A stretch of 64,000 nt of DNA from Chitinophaga sp. sic0106 (GTDB taxonomy: Bacteria > Bacteroidota > Bacteroidia > Chitinophagales > Chitinophagaceae): positions 434,001 through 498,000 of the forward strand of contig NZ_JAHUWJ010000003.1 of NCBI RefSeq assembly GCF_019219075.1, read 5' to 3'. Below, one piece after another: positions 14,869 through 23,992 of the stretch. The notes under the pieces were generated by a model. That model searched no databases. It was not told the DNA's origin and was given only the letters and a program-made list of their open reading frames with translations. Made by a program: the position numbers and the translations under genes. Position 1 is the stretch's first letter; each line of letters begins with the position of its first letter.

Positions 14869-17292
14869 TTATTTGCCGGCAAAAACAGCCTTGTAGCGTA
14901 TCACCGGATCATCCTTGTCCTCCGGGCGGAAAATGTGCAGCAGGTAGTATTTGCCGGTTACCCAGTCGCCAACAGCGTTCTCGTAATAAGGAGAGCCGGG
15001 GTTACCACTCTGGCCACCAGGATAAATGCCATAAGCCTCGGTTTTATCCGACAACTGCACCACCATTCGCCACGACGGGCCATGGGTTTTCTTGGTGGCA
15101 TTCACAATGTGCGTACCTCCGCCAGTGTTCAGATTATTAGCACCGAATGGCTTCAGCACCCGCGTGAGGTGACGAATATCAGTACCGCGGTACTTGCCCA
15201 GTGCCAACTTACCCTCTTTATCAGCCGCAGCGGCGTCCGCAGCAGTGGCTACAAAAGCATCGCGCACCAGGTCGGATAAGGTTTCCCGCTGCGGGGTGTG
15301 AATGTTATCGATGAATTTAAAGGAAGTATCTTTTAACAGTAGCATCAACGTGGCGGCCGACTGCGGAAACGGCAGGTACACGCTGTCGTTCGGATGCAGC
15401 TCATCCAGCCAGATGGTATCTTCAAAGTGCATCCAGAACTGGTTAAACAGCGTAGCGCCGCGACTCTCCGCCGAAGCCACCGCATCCCAGCCGGAAAGCT
15501 CCCGCCAGTACGCACGCTGCTGATCATTTAAAGCGGCAGTGTCTATATGCCTACGCAGCATCGGCAGCGCCGTAGCCGCAAAATCATTGTAGTTGTCGTT
15601 TTGCAGCGTCATCATGTCCTGCGGTGTTATGCCGGACATCGCCGTCAGCTTTTCGTTGATGCGCTTGCCGCGGAAAAGATCGAACTCGCCATACAAACGA
15701 TAAGGATAGGTGCTGTCAGTAGCACGCTGATTGGCGGAACTGACAAAGCCACGCGCAGGATTCTTGATATGCGGCAGCTGGTCATGCGGAATGTAGCCCT
15801 GCCAGGCATAGATACTGTCGGAGCCAGGCATAATCAGCTTACCCTGGTCCTTCCAGCGCACCGGATTCTGCCCGTTATGCCAGATAGCAATATCGCCCGT
15901 TTTAGACGCAAATACGAAGTTTTGGGCCGGACACTGGTAAGTACTCAGCGCCTGCAGGTAATCATCGTAATTTTTGGCTTTATTTAGCTTGTAAAAGGTC
16001 AGAAACTCGTTGGATGGATCGAGCGCCTTCCAGCGCATAGCCAGGAACTGCTGGCTGGCAGTGTGCTCTGGGAAAGTATTATCATACATCACCGGTCCCC
16101 ACACGGTGTAAGCAACTGTATCGTACACCGTAGCACCTCCCCGCACCTTGATTGTTTCCACCCGCTGGTCCGCCGCACGATAAGCACCATTGAACAAGTA
16201 CTCCTTACGGCCATTGCGGAACTCCATGCGGTAAAAGTCCTTTACATCTTCCTCTCCATTGGTTACCCCCCAGGCAATATTATCATTGAAGCCAATAATC
16301 ACCCCCGGCGCTCCCGGCAAACTCGCACCATACACATTCATATCCGGTGTATTGATCTGCACTTCATACCACAGCGATGGTAAACTTAATCCCAGATGCG
16401 GATCACTGCAAAGAATCGGCGCGCCCAGCCTGGTTTTAGCTCCGCCCACTGCCCAGTTGTTACTGCCATTGGCAGGGTTCGGGTTGTTGGTACGGTATTT
16501 CATAAACGCTGCATCCAGCGCCAGCACGCTGTCCGGCGGCGCTACCGCCTTTACCGTAGCTGCCTGGTAAGCCGTCCCTTTCGGAATGATAGGATCTGTG
16601 CTGTCCAGGAAATCAGGATATAAGAGATTGAAGTCCTTGATATCAAACAACTGACGCGCCTTCGTATATTCGAGATCGTTAGCAAAGCCGGCGAGGTCGT
16701 GCGCCATATATTTCAGCAGGTAAGCGGAGTTAATCAGCTCCCACTTTTGCGGTTGATAGTCGAGGATTTTATATTCTACCGGCAGAGTAGCGTCCGTGAG
16801 CGTAGCGATATATGCATTCACACCTTCGGCATAAGACTCCAGCACCACCTTGGTTTCAGGATTCGCCAGCATCTCCTTCAGCGCCTGCTCCGCACCATAG
16901 CCCATCCCACGCCTGCGCGTTTCCCGGTCATAATTTACCATGGAAGGCCCCAGGATCTCCGACAGCCTGCCAGCCGCTGCAAAAGTCTGCAACTCCATCT
17001 GCCAAAGCCTGTCACGGGCAGTAATATATCCCTGCACATAATACGCATCTGCCTCTGTTTTAGCGAAGATGTGCGGCACCATCCGGTCATCAAACCACAC
17101 TTCGGCCATACCCTTGAAACCCGGCAGCTGCACAAGGTCGCGGGTAGCGTCGATTGGCTCGGCGTTCATCCAGAAGCCTTGCTGAGGACTCAATAACTTA
17201 CCTAGTGGCGGAACCGATCCTATTTTGGTGTTGAGCGCCCAGGTCAGTGATAAGGTGACAGCGCCTGCGATTACTGCGGGGATAATTCTCAT
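14869..17292 (-). CDS. Penicillin acylase family protein (Ntn hydrolase)
   Basis: An 807-residue exported N-terminal-nucleophile hydrolase. A hydrophobic leader (IPAVIAGAVTLSLTWAL) begins the precursor. The autocatalytic cut that makes the alpha and beta chains should fall before the Ser of GSNNWAVGG near residue 278; this Ser becomes the nucleophile. Beta-chain landmarks include SDPHLGLSLPSLWYEVQ and the GGxxAWGxTN-like stretch NDNIAWGVTNGEEDVKDFY. Members cleave the amide bond of penicillins, acyl-homoserine lactones or other acylated amines, so the natural substrate is open, with quorum-signal degradation a possibility. It stands alone between the tRNA and bioF-like genes. Confidence 0.9.
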   Translation of the reverse strand: MRIIPAVIAGAVTLSLTWALNTKIGSVPPLGKLLSPQQGFWMNAEPIDATRDLVQLPGFKGMAEVWFDDRMVPHIFAKTEADAYYVQGYITARDRLWQMELQTFAAAGRLSEILGPSMVNYDRETRRRGMGYGAEQALKEMLANPETKVVLESYAEGVNAYIATLTDATLPVEYKILDYQPQKWELINSAYLLKYMAHDLAGFANDLEYTKARQLFDIKDFNLLYPDFLDSTDPIIPKGTAYQAATVKAVAPPDSVLALDAAFMKYRTNNPNPANGSNNWAVGGAKTRLGAPILCSDPHLGLSLPSLWYEVQINTPDMNVYGASLPGAPGVIIGFNDNIAWGVTNGEEDVKDFYRMEFRNGRKEYLFNGAYRAADQRVETIKVRGGATVYDTVAYTVWGPVMYDNTFPEHTASQQFLAMRWKALDPSNEFLTFYKLNKAKNYDDYLQALSTYQCPAQNFVFASKTGDIAIWHNGQNPVRWKDQGKLIMPGSDSIYAWQGYIPHDQLPHIKNPARGFVSSANQRATDSTYPYRLYGEFDLFRGKRINEKLTAMSGITPQDMMTLQNDNYNDFAATALPMLRRHIDTAALNDQQRAYWRELSGWDAVASAESRGATLFNQFWMHFEDTIWLDELHPNDSVYLPFPQSAATLMLLLKDTSFKFIDNIHTPQRETLSDLVRDAFVATAADAAAADKEGKLALGKYRGTDIRHLTRVLKPFGANNLNTGGGTHIVNATKKTHGPSWRMVVQLSDKTEAYGIYPGGQSGNPGSPYYENAVGDWVTGKYYLLHIFRPEDKDDPVIRYKAVFAGK

Positions 17293-17344
17293 ATGATTTC
17301 ACAGAATGTACTTTCTAAAGTACACCAATTTTAGATTATTACCA

Positions 17345-18448
17345 TCACTGTTTTAAGACCTGCAACAACTGGTCTATCTCCGTTTTGGTATTGTAACTGT
17401 GTAATACAATGCGCAACCGCTCCTCTCCTTTGGGCACGGTAGGATGCAGGATGGCACGTACATCCAGTCCGGCCGACTGACACGCCGCCGCCACTGTTCT
17501 CGTATATTCGTTACCTTTAGTAACCACCGCCTGTATCGGTGTATCACTGGCAATTAATTCCAATCTGGCAGCACCTGCCCTGAAATAGGCTACCAGCTCC
17601 TGTAACTGCTGCCTCGCCTCAGGCATATAAGGGAATAAACTATATGCGGCCTGTATAGCTGCGATAGAGGCCGGTGGTAACGCCGTCGTATAAATGAAAG
17701 CCCTGCAAAAATTGATCAGGTAATCACGCAGCACTTTGGAACCCAATACCACCGCACCATGGCAACCCACCGCTTTTCCAAACGTATGTATTCTTGCATA
17801 ACACTGCTCCTGTAGCCCCAGCTGCTGCACCAGCCCTTCTCCCTTCGCTCCTATCACACCTGTAGCATGTGCTTCGTCCACTACCAGCAAAGCATTCAGC
17901 TCGCGGCACATAGCAGCCATGGCCACCAGCGGCGCCATATCGCCATCCATGCTGTATACCGACTCTACAGCCACGAATACACGCCCCGCCGCCCGCTCTA
18001 TTTTCGCCCTTAGATCAACCAGGTCGTTATGCTGAAAAGAAAACGACTGGGCTTTACTCAACCTCACCCCGTCGCGGATACTGGCATGGATCAGCTGATC
18101 ATATACAATCGTATCCCCGCGCTGCGGCACTGTACTAAAAAATCCCAGATTGGCATCATAGCCGGAATTGAAAATCAATCCCGCAGCTGCCTGGTGAAAC
18201 GCCGCCAGGTCCTGCTCCACCTCTTCTATCCAGGCATAATTACCAGCCAGCAGCCTGGAACCGGTACTGCCCTGCCAATGCGGCCGCTCCTGCAGGAGTG
18301 TATGCACCGCCTCCTGCATAGCCCCGCTGCGGGCCATTCCCAGGTAATCATTAGAGCAAAAATCCACCAGATTGCCCGTTTGCCGCAAGCTGCGGAAGGA
18401 ATGCTGCGCCAGCCGCTCCTGCAGCTGTTGTTGTAAGATGTGGTCCAT
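17345..18448 (-). CDS. bioF: 8-amino-7-oxononanoate synthase family (BioF-like)
   Basis: A 367-residue PLP enzyme of the alpha-oxoamine synthase family. Landmarks: NDYLGMA near residue 34, the GSTGSRLLAG stretch near 63-72, VDEAHATGVIG (PLP-binding Asp and His) near 192-202, and the PLP Lys in HTFGKAVGCHGAVV near 226. The BioF reaction condenses pimeloyl-ACP/CoA with L-alanine in biotin synthesis. The start is the ATG at 18446-18448; an in-frame TTG at 18472 lies within the -7 box. No other biotin genes are nearby, so a related oxoamine synthase (for example 2-amino-3-ketobutyrate ligase) is not excluded, but length and motifs favour BioF. Confidence 0.82.
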   Translation of the reverse strand: MDHILQQQLQERLAQHSFRSLRQTGNLVDFCSNDYLGMARSGAMQEAVHTLLQERPHWQGSTGSRLLAGNYAWIEEVEQDLAAFHQAAAGLIFNSGYDANLGFFSTVPQRGDTIVYDQLIHASIRDGVRLSKAQSFSFQHNDLVDLRAKIERAAGRVFVAVESVYSMDGDMAPLVAMAAMCRELNALLVVDEAHATGVIGAKGEGLVQQLGLQEQCYARIHTFGKAVGCHGAVVLGSKVLRDYLINFCRAFIYTTALPPASIAAIQAAYSLFPYMPEARQQLQELVAYFRAGAARLELIASDTPIQAVVTKGNEYTRTVAAACQSAGLDVRAILHPTVPKGEERLRIVLHSYNTKTEIDQLLQVLKQ

Positions 18449-18469
18449 AATACCCGTCAAGTTAAAAAT

Positions 18470-18477
18470 CAAACTTA
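18470..18477 (-). promoter_or_regulatory. -7 box for the bioF-like gene
   Basis: TAAGTTTG on the minus strand is a perfect TAnnTTTG, with a TTG 21 bases upstream. Its position rules out the upstream TTG start of the bioF-like frame. The divergent miaE gene begins 32 bases to the right, so the two promoters share this short gap. Confidence 0.55.
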
Positions 18478-18508
18478 TCTTCGCAAAAATTACATTTTCA
18501 AAAATATC

Positions 18509-19105
18509 ATGAGTAAAGTTTCCATATTAGGCCTGAAACTCCCAACAGATCCCCGTTGGGTGAACCTGGCAGCTATATCCCTGACAGATATCCTGACAGA
18601 TCACGCCTACTGCGAACAAAAAGCCGCATCCTCCGCCATCTCCCTCATCCAGCGCAATCCGAACAGGACCCGCCTGGTAGAAGAACTGGCGCCCATCGTT
18701 ACGGAAGAATGGGGGCATTTCCGCCAGGTGCTGGCCGAATTGAAAAAGAGAGGCCTGCAACTGGGTAAACAACGAAAGGACGATTATGTTAATGCGCTCC
18801 TGGAATTTAAAGTAAAAGGTGGCAGTGCCGAAGACGCCCTGCTGGACAACCTCCTCATATTCGCCCTCATCGAAGCACGTAGCTGTGAGCGCTTCCGCCT
18901 GCTCAGCGAAGGCCTCGAAGATGAATACCTGCGCGAGTTCTACCGCAAATTCATGATCTCCGAAGCCGGCCACTACCGCCTGTTTATAGATCTTGCCAAT
19001 GAATATTTTGATGAAGAAAAGGTGCGCAACCGCTGGCAGGAATGGCTGGCGCGCGAAGCGGATATTTTAAAGGAAATTGAAGTAAGAGGGGATAGAATGC
19101 ATTGA
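18509..19105 (+). CDS. miaE: tRNA-(ms2io6A)-hydroxylase MiaE
   Basis: A 198-residue di-iron monooxygenase that hydroxylates the isopentenyl side chain of ms2i6A at position 37 of tRNAs reading UNN codons. The ferritin-like four-helix bundle carries the iron ligands in DHAYCEQKAA (Glu near 36), EEWGHFRQV (ExxH near 68), EARSCERFRLL (Glu near 120) and SEAGHYRLF (ExxH near 151). The start is the ATG at 18509; the GTG at 18440 would run through the divergent promoter. The gene is divergent from bioF and convergent with the patatin gene, with a strong double hairpin between the stops. Confidence 0.92.
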   Translation: MSKVSILGLKLPTDPRWVNLAAISLTDILTDHAYCEQKAASSAISLIQRNPNRTRLVEELAPIVTEEWGHFRQVLAELKKRGLQLGKQRKDDYVNALLEFKVKGGSAEDALLDNLLIFALIEARSCERFRLLSEGLEDEYLREFYRKFMISEAGHYRLFIDLANEYFDEEKVRNRWQEWLAREADILKEIEVRGDRMH

Positions 19106-19110
19106 TTGGT

Positions 19111-19176
19111 ACGCGTCTTTCCAGGGCCTTCGGCCTGGAAAGACGCGTAGCGTGGAGGGCGCAGCCCTCCACGCTA
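19111..19176. repeat. Twin hairpins between convergent genes
   Basis: Two strong stems share bases around 19148. The first (19111-19148) has 15-bp perfect arms starting ACGCGTCTTTCCAGG around an 8-base centre. The second (19148-19176) has 13-bp perfect arms (TAGCGTGGAGGGC) around GCA. They fill the gap between the miaE and patatin stops and probably act as a bidirectional terminator or RNA-end protector. The arrangement recurs elsewhere in the window. Confidence 0.7.
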
Positions 19177-19185
19177 CGTAAATCA

Positions 19186-21429
19186 TTAAAAATTAAAACC
19201 CATATTCACATAAAACCTTACCCTCCCCACCTGATCACTATACATCATCGTAGCCTCAATCGGCCCCAACCTGCTACTATAGCCCATGCCCAGCCCATAT
19301 CCGCTCAGGTACTTATATTTCCCGGTAGTGCTGGCATTCAGGTCGTATACCGCTGCACCCACTCTCGGCATCCCAAACAAATTTCTTAGAAACTCCCACT
19401 GCCAGGCCACCTGCAAAGCCGCCACACTGGTAGTAATCGCTTCCCCTTCAAACAATCCCACAAAAGGGATCTGGTTGTGCATTACATCAGTCATACCGCC
19501 AATGAAGTAGGTATTTACCCCTGATTGCTGATTACCAAAATTCACGGCACCAGCGGCATTCAGCTCTATGGCCGACTTATCATTCACATGCAGGTAATAT
19601 TTCGCTTTCAGCATCGCGTGCTGGAAATCGCGGAAACTGATGCCCACACTATCCGGATTCACCGGCTGACCATCAATGTTCACACGAATACCGGAATGCT
19701 GACTGTAAATGTAACCGGTCTGGAAATCCAGCAGCATACCTTGTGTCGGGTATATTTTTCTATCGAGAGAATTAATGCCAAAGTAAACAAAGCTGTTCAT
19801 TTGATTGGTACTCCCCCTCAGCTCCAGCATAGGGGAATACTGTGGCAGGTACTTGATGTACTCCCACCTGGTGGCTGCTCCCATAGCCATGGTGCCACCA
19901 AAGGTAAACTGTACATTCATGCCCACATGCGCATACTTATTGCGGTAGTTTTGCAGTTTTTCAAACTCCTCATCGTAGAAATTCAGCCCGTTATTCTCAT
20001 AGTAGGCCTGCAAACCGAAGCCAAAATTCCTGCGCCTACCCAGGTATTTGAAGTATTGCGCTTCCAGCCGCGGATTTTCACTGATTCCCAACGTCACAAA
20101 ACTACGGGAGTTTTTCACGATAAAGTTGCGCTGGGTAAGGTTCAGCACTGCCATTACATTGGTAAAGCTGTTGTAGTTGAGGGCAAATTTAGCGTACGTC
20201 AGGGCGTTTTCTTCCACGTTAATATCCATGCGACTCCGTCCATACCCTTCAGGGGTAAGATTGTAGGTAATGATTTTATAAAACCTGGTACCATAAACGT
20301 TCTGCACGGCCTCTTTCAGTTGCTGGGAGCTGTAGCACCCGCCAGGCTTGAGTCTCAGACGCTGTTTAAAAAACTTTTCATCAGAATGTACCAGCCCGTT
20401 TACATGGATGCTACTCAGTTCTATATCGGCGGTAAAAGGCAGCCGGTTCACTACAAAGCTGTCTTGCGGCGGGTATAAAGCATTCAGCGAATCCGCCAGG
20501 TGCTTAAACATCGGGTACATTTCCCGGCCCACCCTTTGTCCGGCAGCAATAATGGAATCCACACTACCAAAGCTGGCGGCGGAATAATCTTTTAATTCTT
20601 TATTTATGGAGATGTAAATGTCGCATTGCTTTCTGGCCTCTTCAAAGTCGGCCGCATCTTTATAAAACCCAAGCTGGTAAAGGATATCGATGGGCGTAAT
20701 GAGCTTGTCCGCCGATTGCAATCCCCCGCTTACGTTGGAACCTATCACCAGGTTAGCCCCCATCTCCTTAGCGGTGATAATAGGAAAATTGCGTACCACA
20801 CCGCCATCCACGAGCTTACGGCCATCGATGGTTACCGCGGTAAACACTGAAGGAATGGCCATACTGGCGCGTAAACTGGTTACCAGCTCACCACTGTCGA
20901 GCGTTACAATTTCCCCTGTGGCCACATTGGTGGCAATACATTTAAACGGAATATTGAATTTGGTGAAGTCTTTCTGATCTTTCGCCGGCCAGCAGAGCTT
21001 TGCCAGCTGCAGCCAGAGCGCCTCTCCGGAAATCACGCCGGAAGCGAGTTTGGGCTTACCATATTCAAACGGAATCTCTATAATGTATTTATTGTACTCG
21101 CTCTTTTCTTCATAGGAGATGTCGGAGATATTCGGCTGATTACTGAAAAGTACATTCCAGTCCATATTTTTTGCCACCGACTCTATGGAATCGCCGGAGT
21201 AACCAATGGCATACAGCCCGCCGATAATACTGCCCATACTCGTTCCCGTTAGGTAATCGATCTTGAGGCCGGCACTGTCAATCGCCTGCAGAATGCCGAT
21301 ATGAGCCAGCCCCCGCGCACCGCCACCACTCAGCGTAAGTCCGATCTTTGGCCGCTGGGCGTTTTGTGCGGACACCAGCAGGGCTCCACATAACAATAAG
21401 GTTAGTAAGGTAACACGACGGAATCTCAT
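19186..21429 (-). CDS. Patatin-like phospholipase with C-terminal outer-membrane barrel
   Basis: A 747-residue secreted/outer-membrane protein. After a signal peptide (LLTLLLCGALLVSAQ) comes the patatin lipase domain (about 27-300) with the oxyanion loop GGGARG, the nucleophile Ser of GTSMG and the catalytic Asp of DGGVVRNFP. A POTRA-like segment (about 340-410, ADIELSSIHVNGL) is followed by a beta-rich C-terminal region ending in a Phe (YVNMGFNF), typical of a 16-strand barrel recognised by BamA. This is the PlpD/FplA layout, a type Vd-like self-exported phospholipase. The start is the ATG at 21427-21429 because the signal peptide begins there; the frame is open 19 codons further upstream. 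Confidence 0.9.
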   Translation of the reverse strand: MRFRRVTLLTLLLCGALLVSAQNAQRPKIGLTLSGGGARGLAHIGILQAIDSAGLKIDYLTGTSMGSIIGGLYAIGYSGDSIESVAKNMDWNVLFSNQPNISDISYEEKSEYNKYIIEIPFEYGKPKLASGVISGEALWLQLAKLCWPAKDQKDFTKFNIPFKCIATNVATGEIVTLDSGELVTSLRASMAIPSVFTAVTIDGRKLVDGGVVRNFPIITAKEMGANLVIGSNVSGGLQSADKLITPIDILYQLGFYKDAADFEEARKQCDIYISINKELKDYSAASFGSVDSIIAAGQRVGREMYPMFKHLADSLNALYPPQDSFVVNRLPFTADIELSSIHVNGLVHSDEKFFKQRLRLKPGGCYSSQQLKEAVQNVYGTRFYKIITYNLTPEGYGRSRMDINVEENALTYAKFALNYNSFTNVMAVLNLTQRNFIVKNSRSFVTLGISENPRLEAQYFKYLGRRRNFGFGLQAYYENNGLNFYDEEFEKLQNYRNKYAHVGMNVQFTFGGTMAMGAATRWEYIKYLPQYSPMLELRGSTNQMNSFVYFGINSLDRKIYPTQGMLLDFQTGYIYSQHSGIRVNIDGQPVNPDSVGISFRDFQHAMLKAKYYLHVNDKSAIELNAAGAVNFGNQQSGVNTYFIGGMTDVMHNQIPFVGLFEGEAITTSVAALQVAWQWEFLRNLFGMPRVGAAVYDLNASTTGKYKYLSGYGLGMGYSSRLGPIEATMMYSDQVGRVRFYVNMGFNF

Positions 21430-21544
21430 GGATATAAACAGCTCTTCTCTAAAGATAAAGAAAGATTGTATGCGGTTATGAAACATAATAAAGTTTCATT
21501 AACTTTTACGGTAACTTTTTATCATCCAATCCGTCTACACGTTT

Positions 21545-23005
21545 ATGAAAACACTAACTGCTAAGCAGAACATCTGGCAGGTAATCTTCGCCTCGTCGGC
21601 AGGCACGCTGATAGAGTGGTACGACTTCTACATTTTCGGTAGCTTATCGTCTATTATCTCTGAAAAATTCTTTCCCCCCAGCAATCCCGAACTGGCTTAC
21701 ATTGCCACGCTCGCCTTTTTTGCGGTGGGCTTTATCGTACGGCCCTTTGGCGCTATTGTGTTTGGTCACCTCGGGGATAAAGCCGGACGCAAATACACGT
21801 TCCTGCTCACGCTCATGATCATGGGTGGTTCTACCTTCGCCATAGGCCTTATTCCGAGTTATGCCACCGTGGGGTTGGTAGCACCTGCGCTGATCCTGGT
21901 GCTACGACTCCTCCAAGGCCTTGCTCTTGGTGGTGAATACGGTGGTGCAGCCACCTATGTAGCCGAGCATTCACCGGCAGAAAGAAGAGGATACTATACC
22001 AGTTTTATACAGACAACAGCCACGCTGGGCTTGTTTGTATCGCTGGGGGTAATTCTCGCCACACGCACCAGCATGTCGTCTGAGGCTTTTAATGAATGGG
22101 GATGGAGAATACCCTTCCTGCTCAGCATTCTGCTGGTGGTGATGTCGTACTACATCCGCATCCGCCTCCAGGAATCGCCCCTGTTTGCGCAGATGAAGTC
22201 GGAAGGCAAAACCAGTACCAATCCCATCAAAGAAAGCTTTGGCAACAAGGAAAACCTGAAACTCGTGCTCATCGCGCTGTTTGGCGCTACCATGGGCCAG
22301 GGCGTGGTATGGTATACGGGTCAGTTCTATGCGCTGTCGTTCCTCCAAAAAACGATGAATATAGAGTTTGTGCAGTCGAATATCATTATTGCAATAGGCC
22401 TGTTGCTGGGTACGCCGTTCTTTATTTATTTCGGTGGACTCTCCGACCGCATCGGCCGCAAGAAGATTATGATGGCAGGCATGCTCATAGCCGCTCTCGC
22501 CTATTATCCTATTTATGCTGCCATGGACAACATCGGCAACGTAGACAAAAAAATGGAACTGAAAGATGCTTTCCGCATTGAAAACAAAAGCCACCGCACG
22601 GATGCCGGTGAAATGGTAACGGTAACTACCAGGGTACATACCTACGATGATGCTACCATCATGAATGAAACTGACGGTAAAAAAGAAATCATCGTAAGTA
22701 CGAAAAACATGACATTCCTGGTATTGCTGATATTTATCCAGGTACTGTTTGTAACGATGGTATATGCGCCTATTGCGGCTTTCCTCGTAGAACTCTTCCC
22801 CACACGTATCCGGTACACATCCATGTCGCTGCCGTATCATATCGGCAACGGGGTTTTCGGCGGACTCCTGCCCACGATTTCCACCATTCTCGTTACACAA
22901 TACAACAATCACCTGGCAGGATTAATTTATCCTATTGCCATAGCGCTGATCTGCTTTGTATTTGGCATGGTAATGATCCGCGAACGTAAAGGAGAACCGT
23001 TATAG
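21545..23005 (+). CDS. MFS transporter, metabolite:H+ symporter (MHS) type
   Basis: A 486-residue inner-membrane carrier with 12 predicted spans. The MHS family signature is clear: GTLIEWYDFYIFGSL in span 1, FGHLGDKAGRKYTF between spans 2 and 3, RLLQGLALGGEYGGAATYVAEH in span 4, and GGLSDRIGRKK between spans 8 and 9. Relatives carry proline/betaine, shikimate, citrate or alpha-ketoglutarate with protons. A hydrophilic insert of about 60 residues (around 335-395, DKKMELKDAFRIENKSHR onward) separates spans 9 and 10, longer than in ProP or ShiA. Its stop overlaps the stop of the convergent GSCFA gene by 6 bases. Substrate unknown. Confidence 0.9.
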   Translation: MKTLTAKQNIWQVIFASSAGTLIEWYDFYIFGSLSSIISEKFFPPSNPELAYIATLAFFAVGFIVRPFGAIVFGHLGDKAGRKYTFLLTLMIMGGSTFAIGLIPSYATVGLVAPALILVLRLLQGLALGGEYGGAATYVAEHSPAERRGYYTSFIQTTATLGLFVSLGVILATRTSMSSEAFNEWGWRIPFLLSILLVVMSYYIRIRLQESPLFAQMKSEGKTSTNPIKESFGNKENLKLVLIALFGATMGQGVVWYTGQFYALSFLQKTMNIEFVQSNIIIAIGLLLGTPFFIYFGGLSDRIGRKKIMMAGMLIAALAYYPIYAAMDNIGNVDKKMELKDAFRIENKSHRTDAGEMVTVTTRVHTYDDATIMNETDGKKEIIVSTKNMTFLVLLIFIQVLFVTMVYAPIAAFLVELFPTRIRYTSMSLPYHIGNGVFGGLLPTISTILVTQYNNHLAGLIYPIAIALICFVFGMVMIRERKGEPL

Positions 23006-23983
23006 TTGTTGCGACTGCAGCTGTTGCAATAGCTTGTGCAGCTGCAGTTCCGGATGTTCCTGCATCAGCTTCCTGACCTTTTCCAACTGGGTGGCCACGA
23101 ATTGCTGATGCCGGACACTGTCCGGATTAAATGGCCGGTGAGCCGCGGCCTTATTGAGTTCGGTCAGTTGCTTGAGCAGTTGCTGACTCTGCGGATGAAT
23201 ACAATGCTCCACTACCTTCTCCCACACATAACTGATCGCCTGCTCATTCGGGTGCACCATATCTTCCTTATAAAAGCGGTAATCCCGCAAATCATCTATC
23301 ACCAGCTCATAAGCCGGGAAATAATAGAGTCGCGCAAACTTATTCACCAGGTGATGCACTGCTTGTAGCAGCACCGCTTTGCTTAGGTTGTTTTCCACTA
23401 CACCGTCGCGGATATAGCGCACCGGGCTAACGGTAAACAGGATGTTCACCTTCCGGTTTCTGAAAAACAGGCGATGCATGACATTATCCAGCGAGGTAAT
23501 GATTTCTTCCGCCGTGCAAAGGCGTTTGTAGAAATTGGCGCCGGCCACTTTGTGATTGTTAGCAACCAGGCGGTTCCCATCTTTCAGGTGGTATGCGTGG
23601 GCTGAACCGAGGGTGAGGATCAGCCAGTCGGCCTGTTCCAGCTGCGCGGCCGCCAGTTGCTGGTAGCGGTTTATCTCTCCCAAAACCTGCTCAGGCTCAG
23701 TACCTGAAAAGCGGCTGTGATGATCCCAGCTATGCCACAGATCATCGTGGAGGAAGAGGTCATTTTTCGTATATACCTTACCGTCCAGGTAAGTGGTAAG
23801 GGCATGGGTGATACTGAGTGGATTAAATAGTATCCCATGGGGATTGATAAGGGTATCAAAATAATTTGCTTCCAGTTTGCGGCCTATCTCTTCTGCGAAG
23901 CAGGAACCCATGAGCAGCAGCTTATCGCTGTGCTGTATGGCGTTTTCCAACGTATCTACCGGAAAGCTCAGGTGAAATTGCAT
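23000..23983 (-). CDS. GSCFA domain-containing protein
   Basis: A 327-residue protein named after the motif seen here at LLMGSCFAEEIG (about 26-37). The GSCFA family belongs to the SGNH/GDSL-like hydrolase group; the Ser of GSCFA would be the nucleophile, and DLRDYRFYKEDMVHPN (about 228-243) supplies the C-terminal Asp-x-x-His-like block. The substrate is not established. It is the last gene of a four-gene minus-strand operon (NUDIX, rlmB, HMG-CoA lyase-like, GSCFA), beginning 9 bases after the lyase stop. The C-terminus is rich in Gln and Leu (LLQQLQSQQL). Confidence 0.88.
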   Translation of the reverse strand: MQFHLSFPVDTLENAIQHSDKLLLMGSCFAEEIGRKLEANYFDTLINPHGILFNPLSITHALTTYLDGKVYTKNDLFLHDDLWHSWDHHSRFSGTEPEQVLGEINRYQQLAAAQLEQADWLILTLGSAHAYHLKDGNRLVANNHKVAGANFYKRLCTAEEIITSLDNVMHRLFFRNRKVNILFTVSPVRYIRDGVVENNLSKAVLLQAVHHLVNKFARLYYFPAYELVIDDLRDYRFYKEDMVHPNEQAISYVWEKVVEHCIHPQSQQLLKQLTELNKAAAHRPFNPDSVRHQQFVATQLEKVRKLMQEHPELQLHKLLQQLQSQQL

Positions 23984-23992
23984 GTAATCTGC

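Noticed and set aside
19525..20478. 317-codon plus-strand frame over the patatin gene
   Set aside because: It is antisense to strongly conserved patatin/barrel coding sequence and shows no family features of its own.
21971..22912. 313-codon minus-strand frame over the MFS gene
   Set aside because: Antisense shadow of a clear MHS transporter; composition (many His/Gln/Arg) is what reversed membrane-protein codons give.
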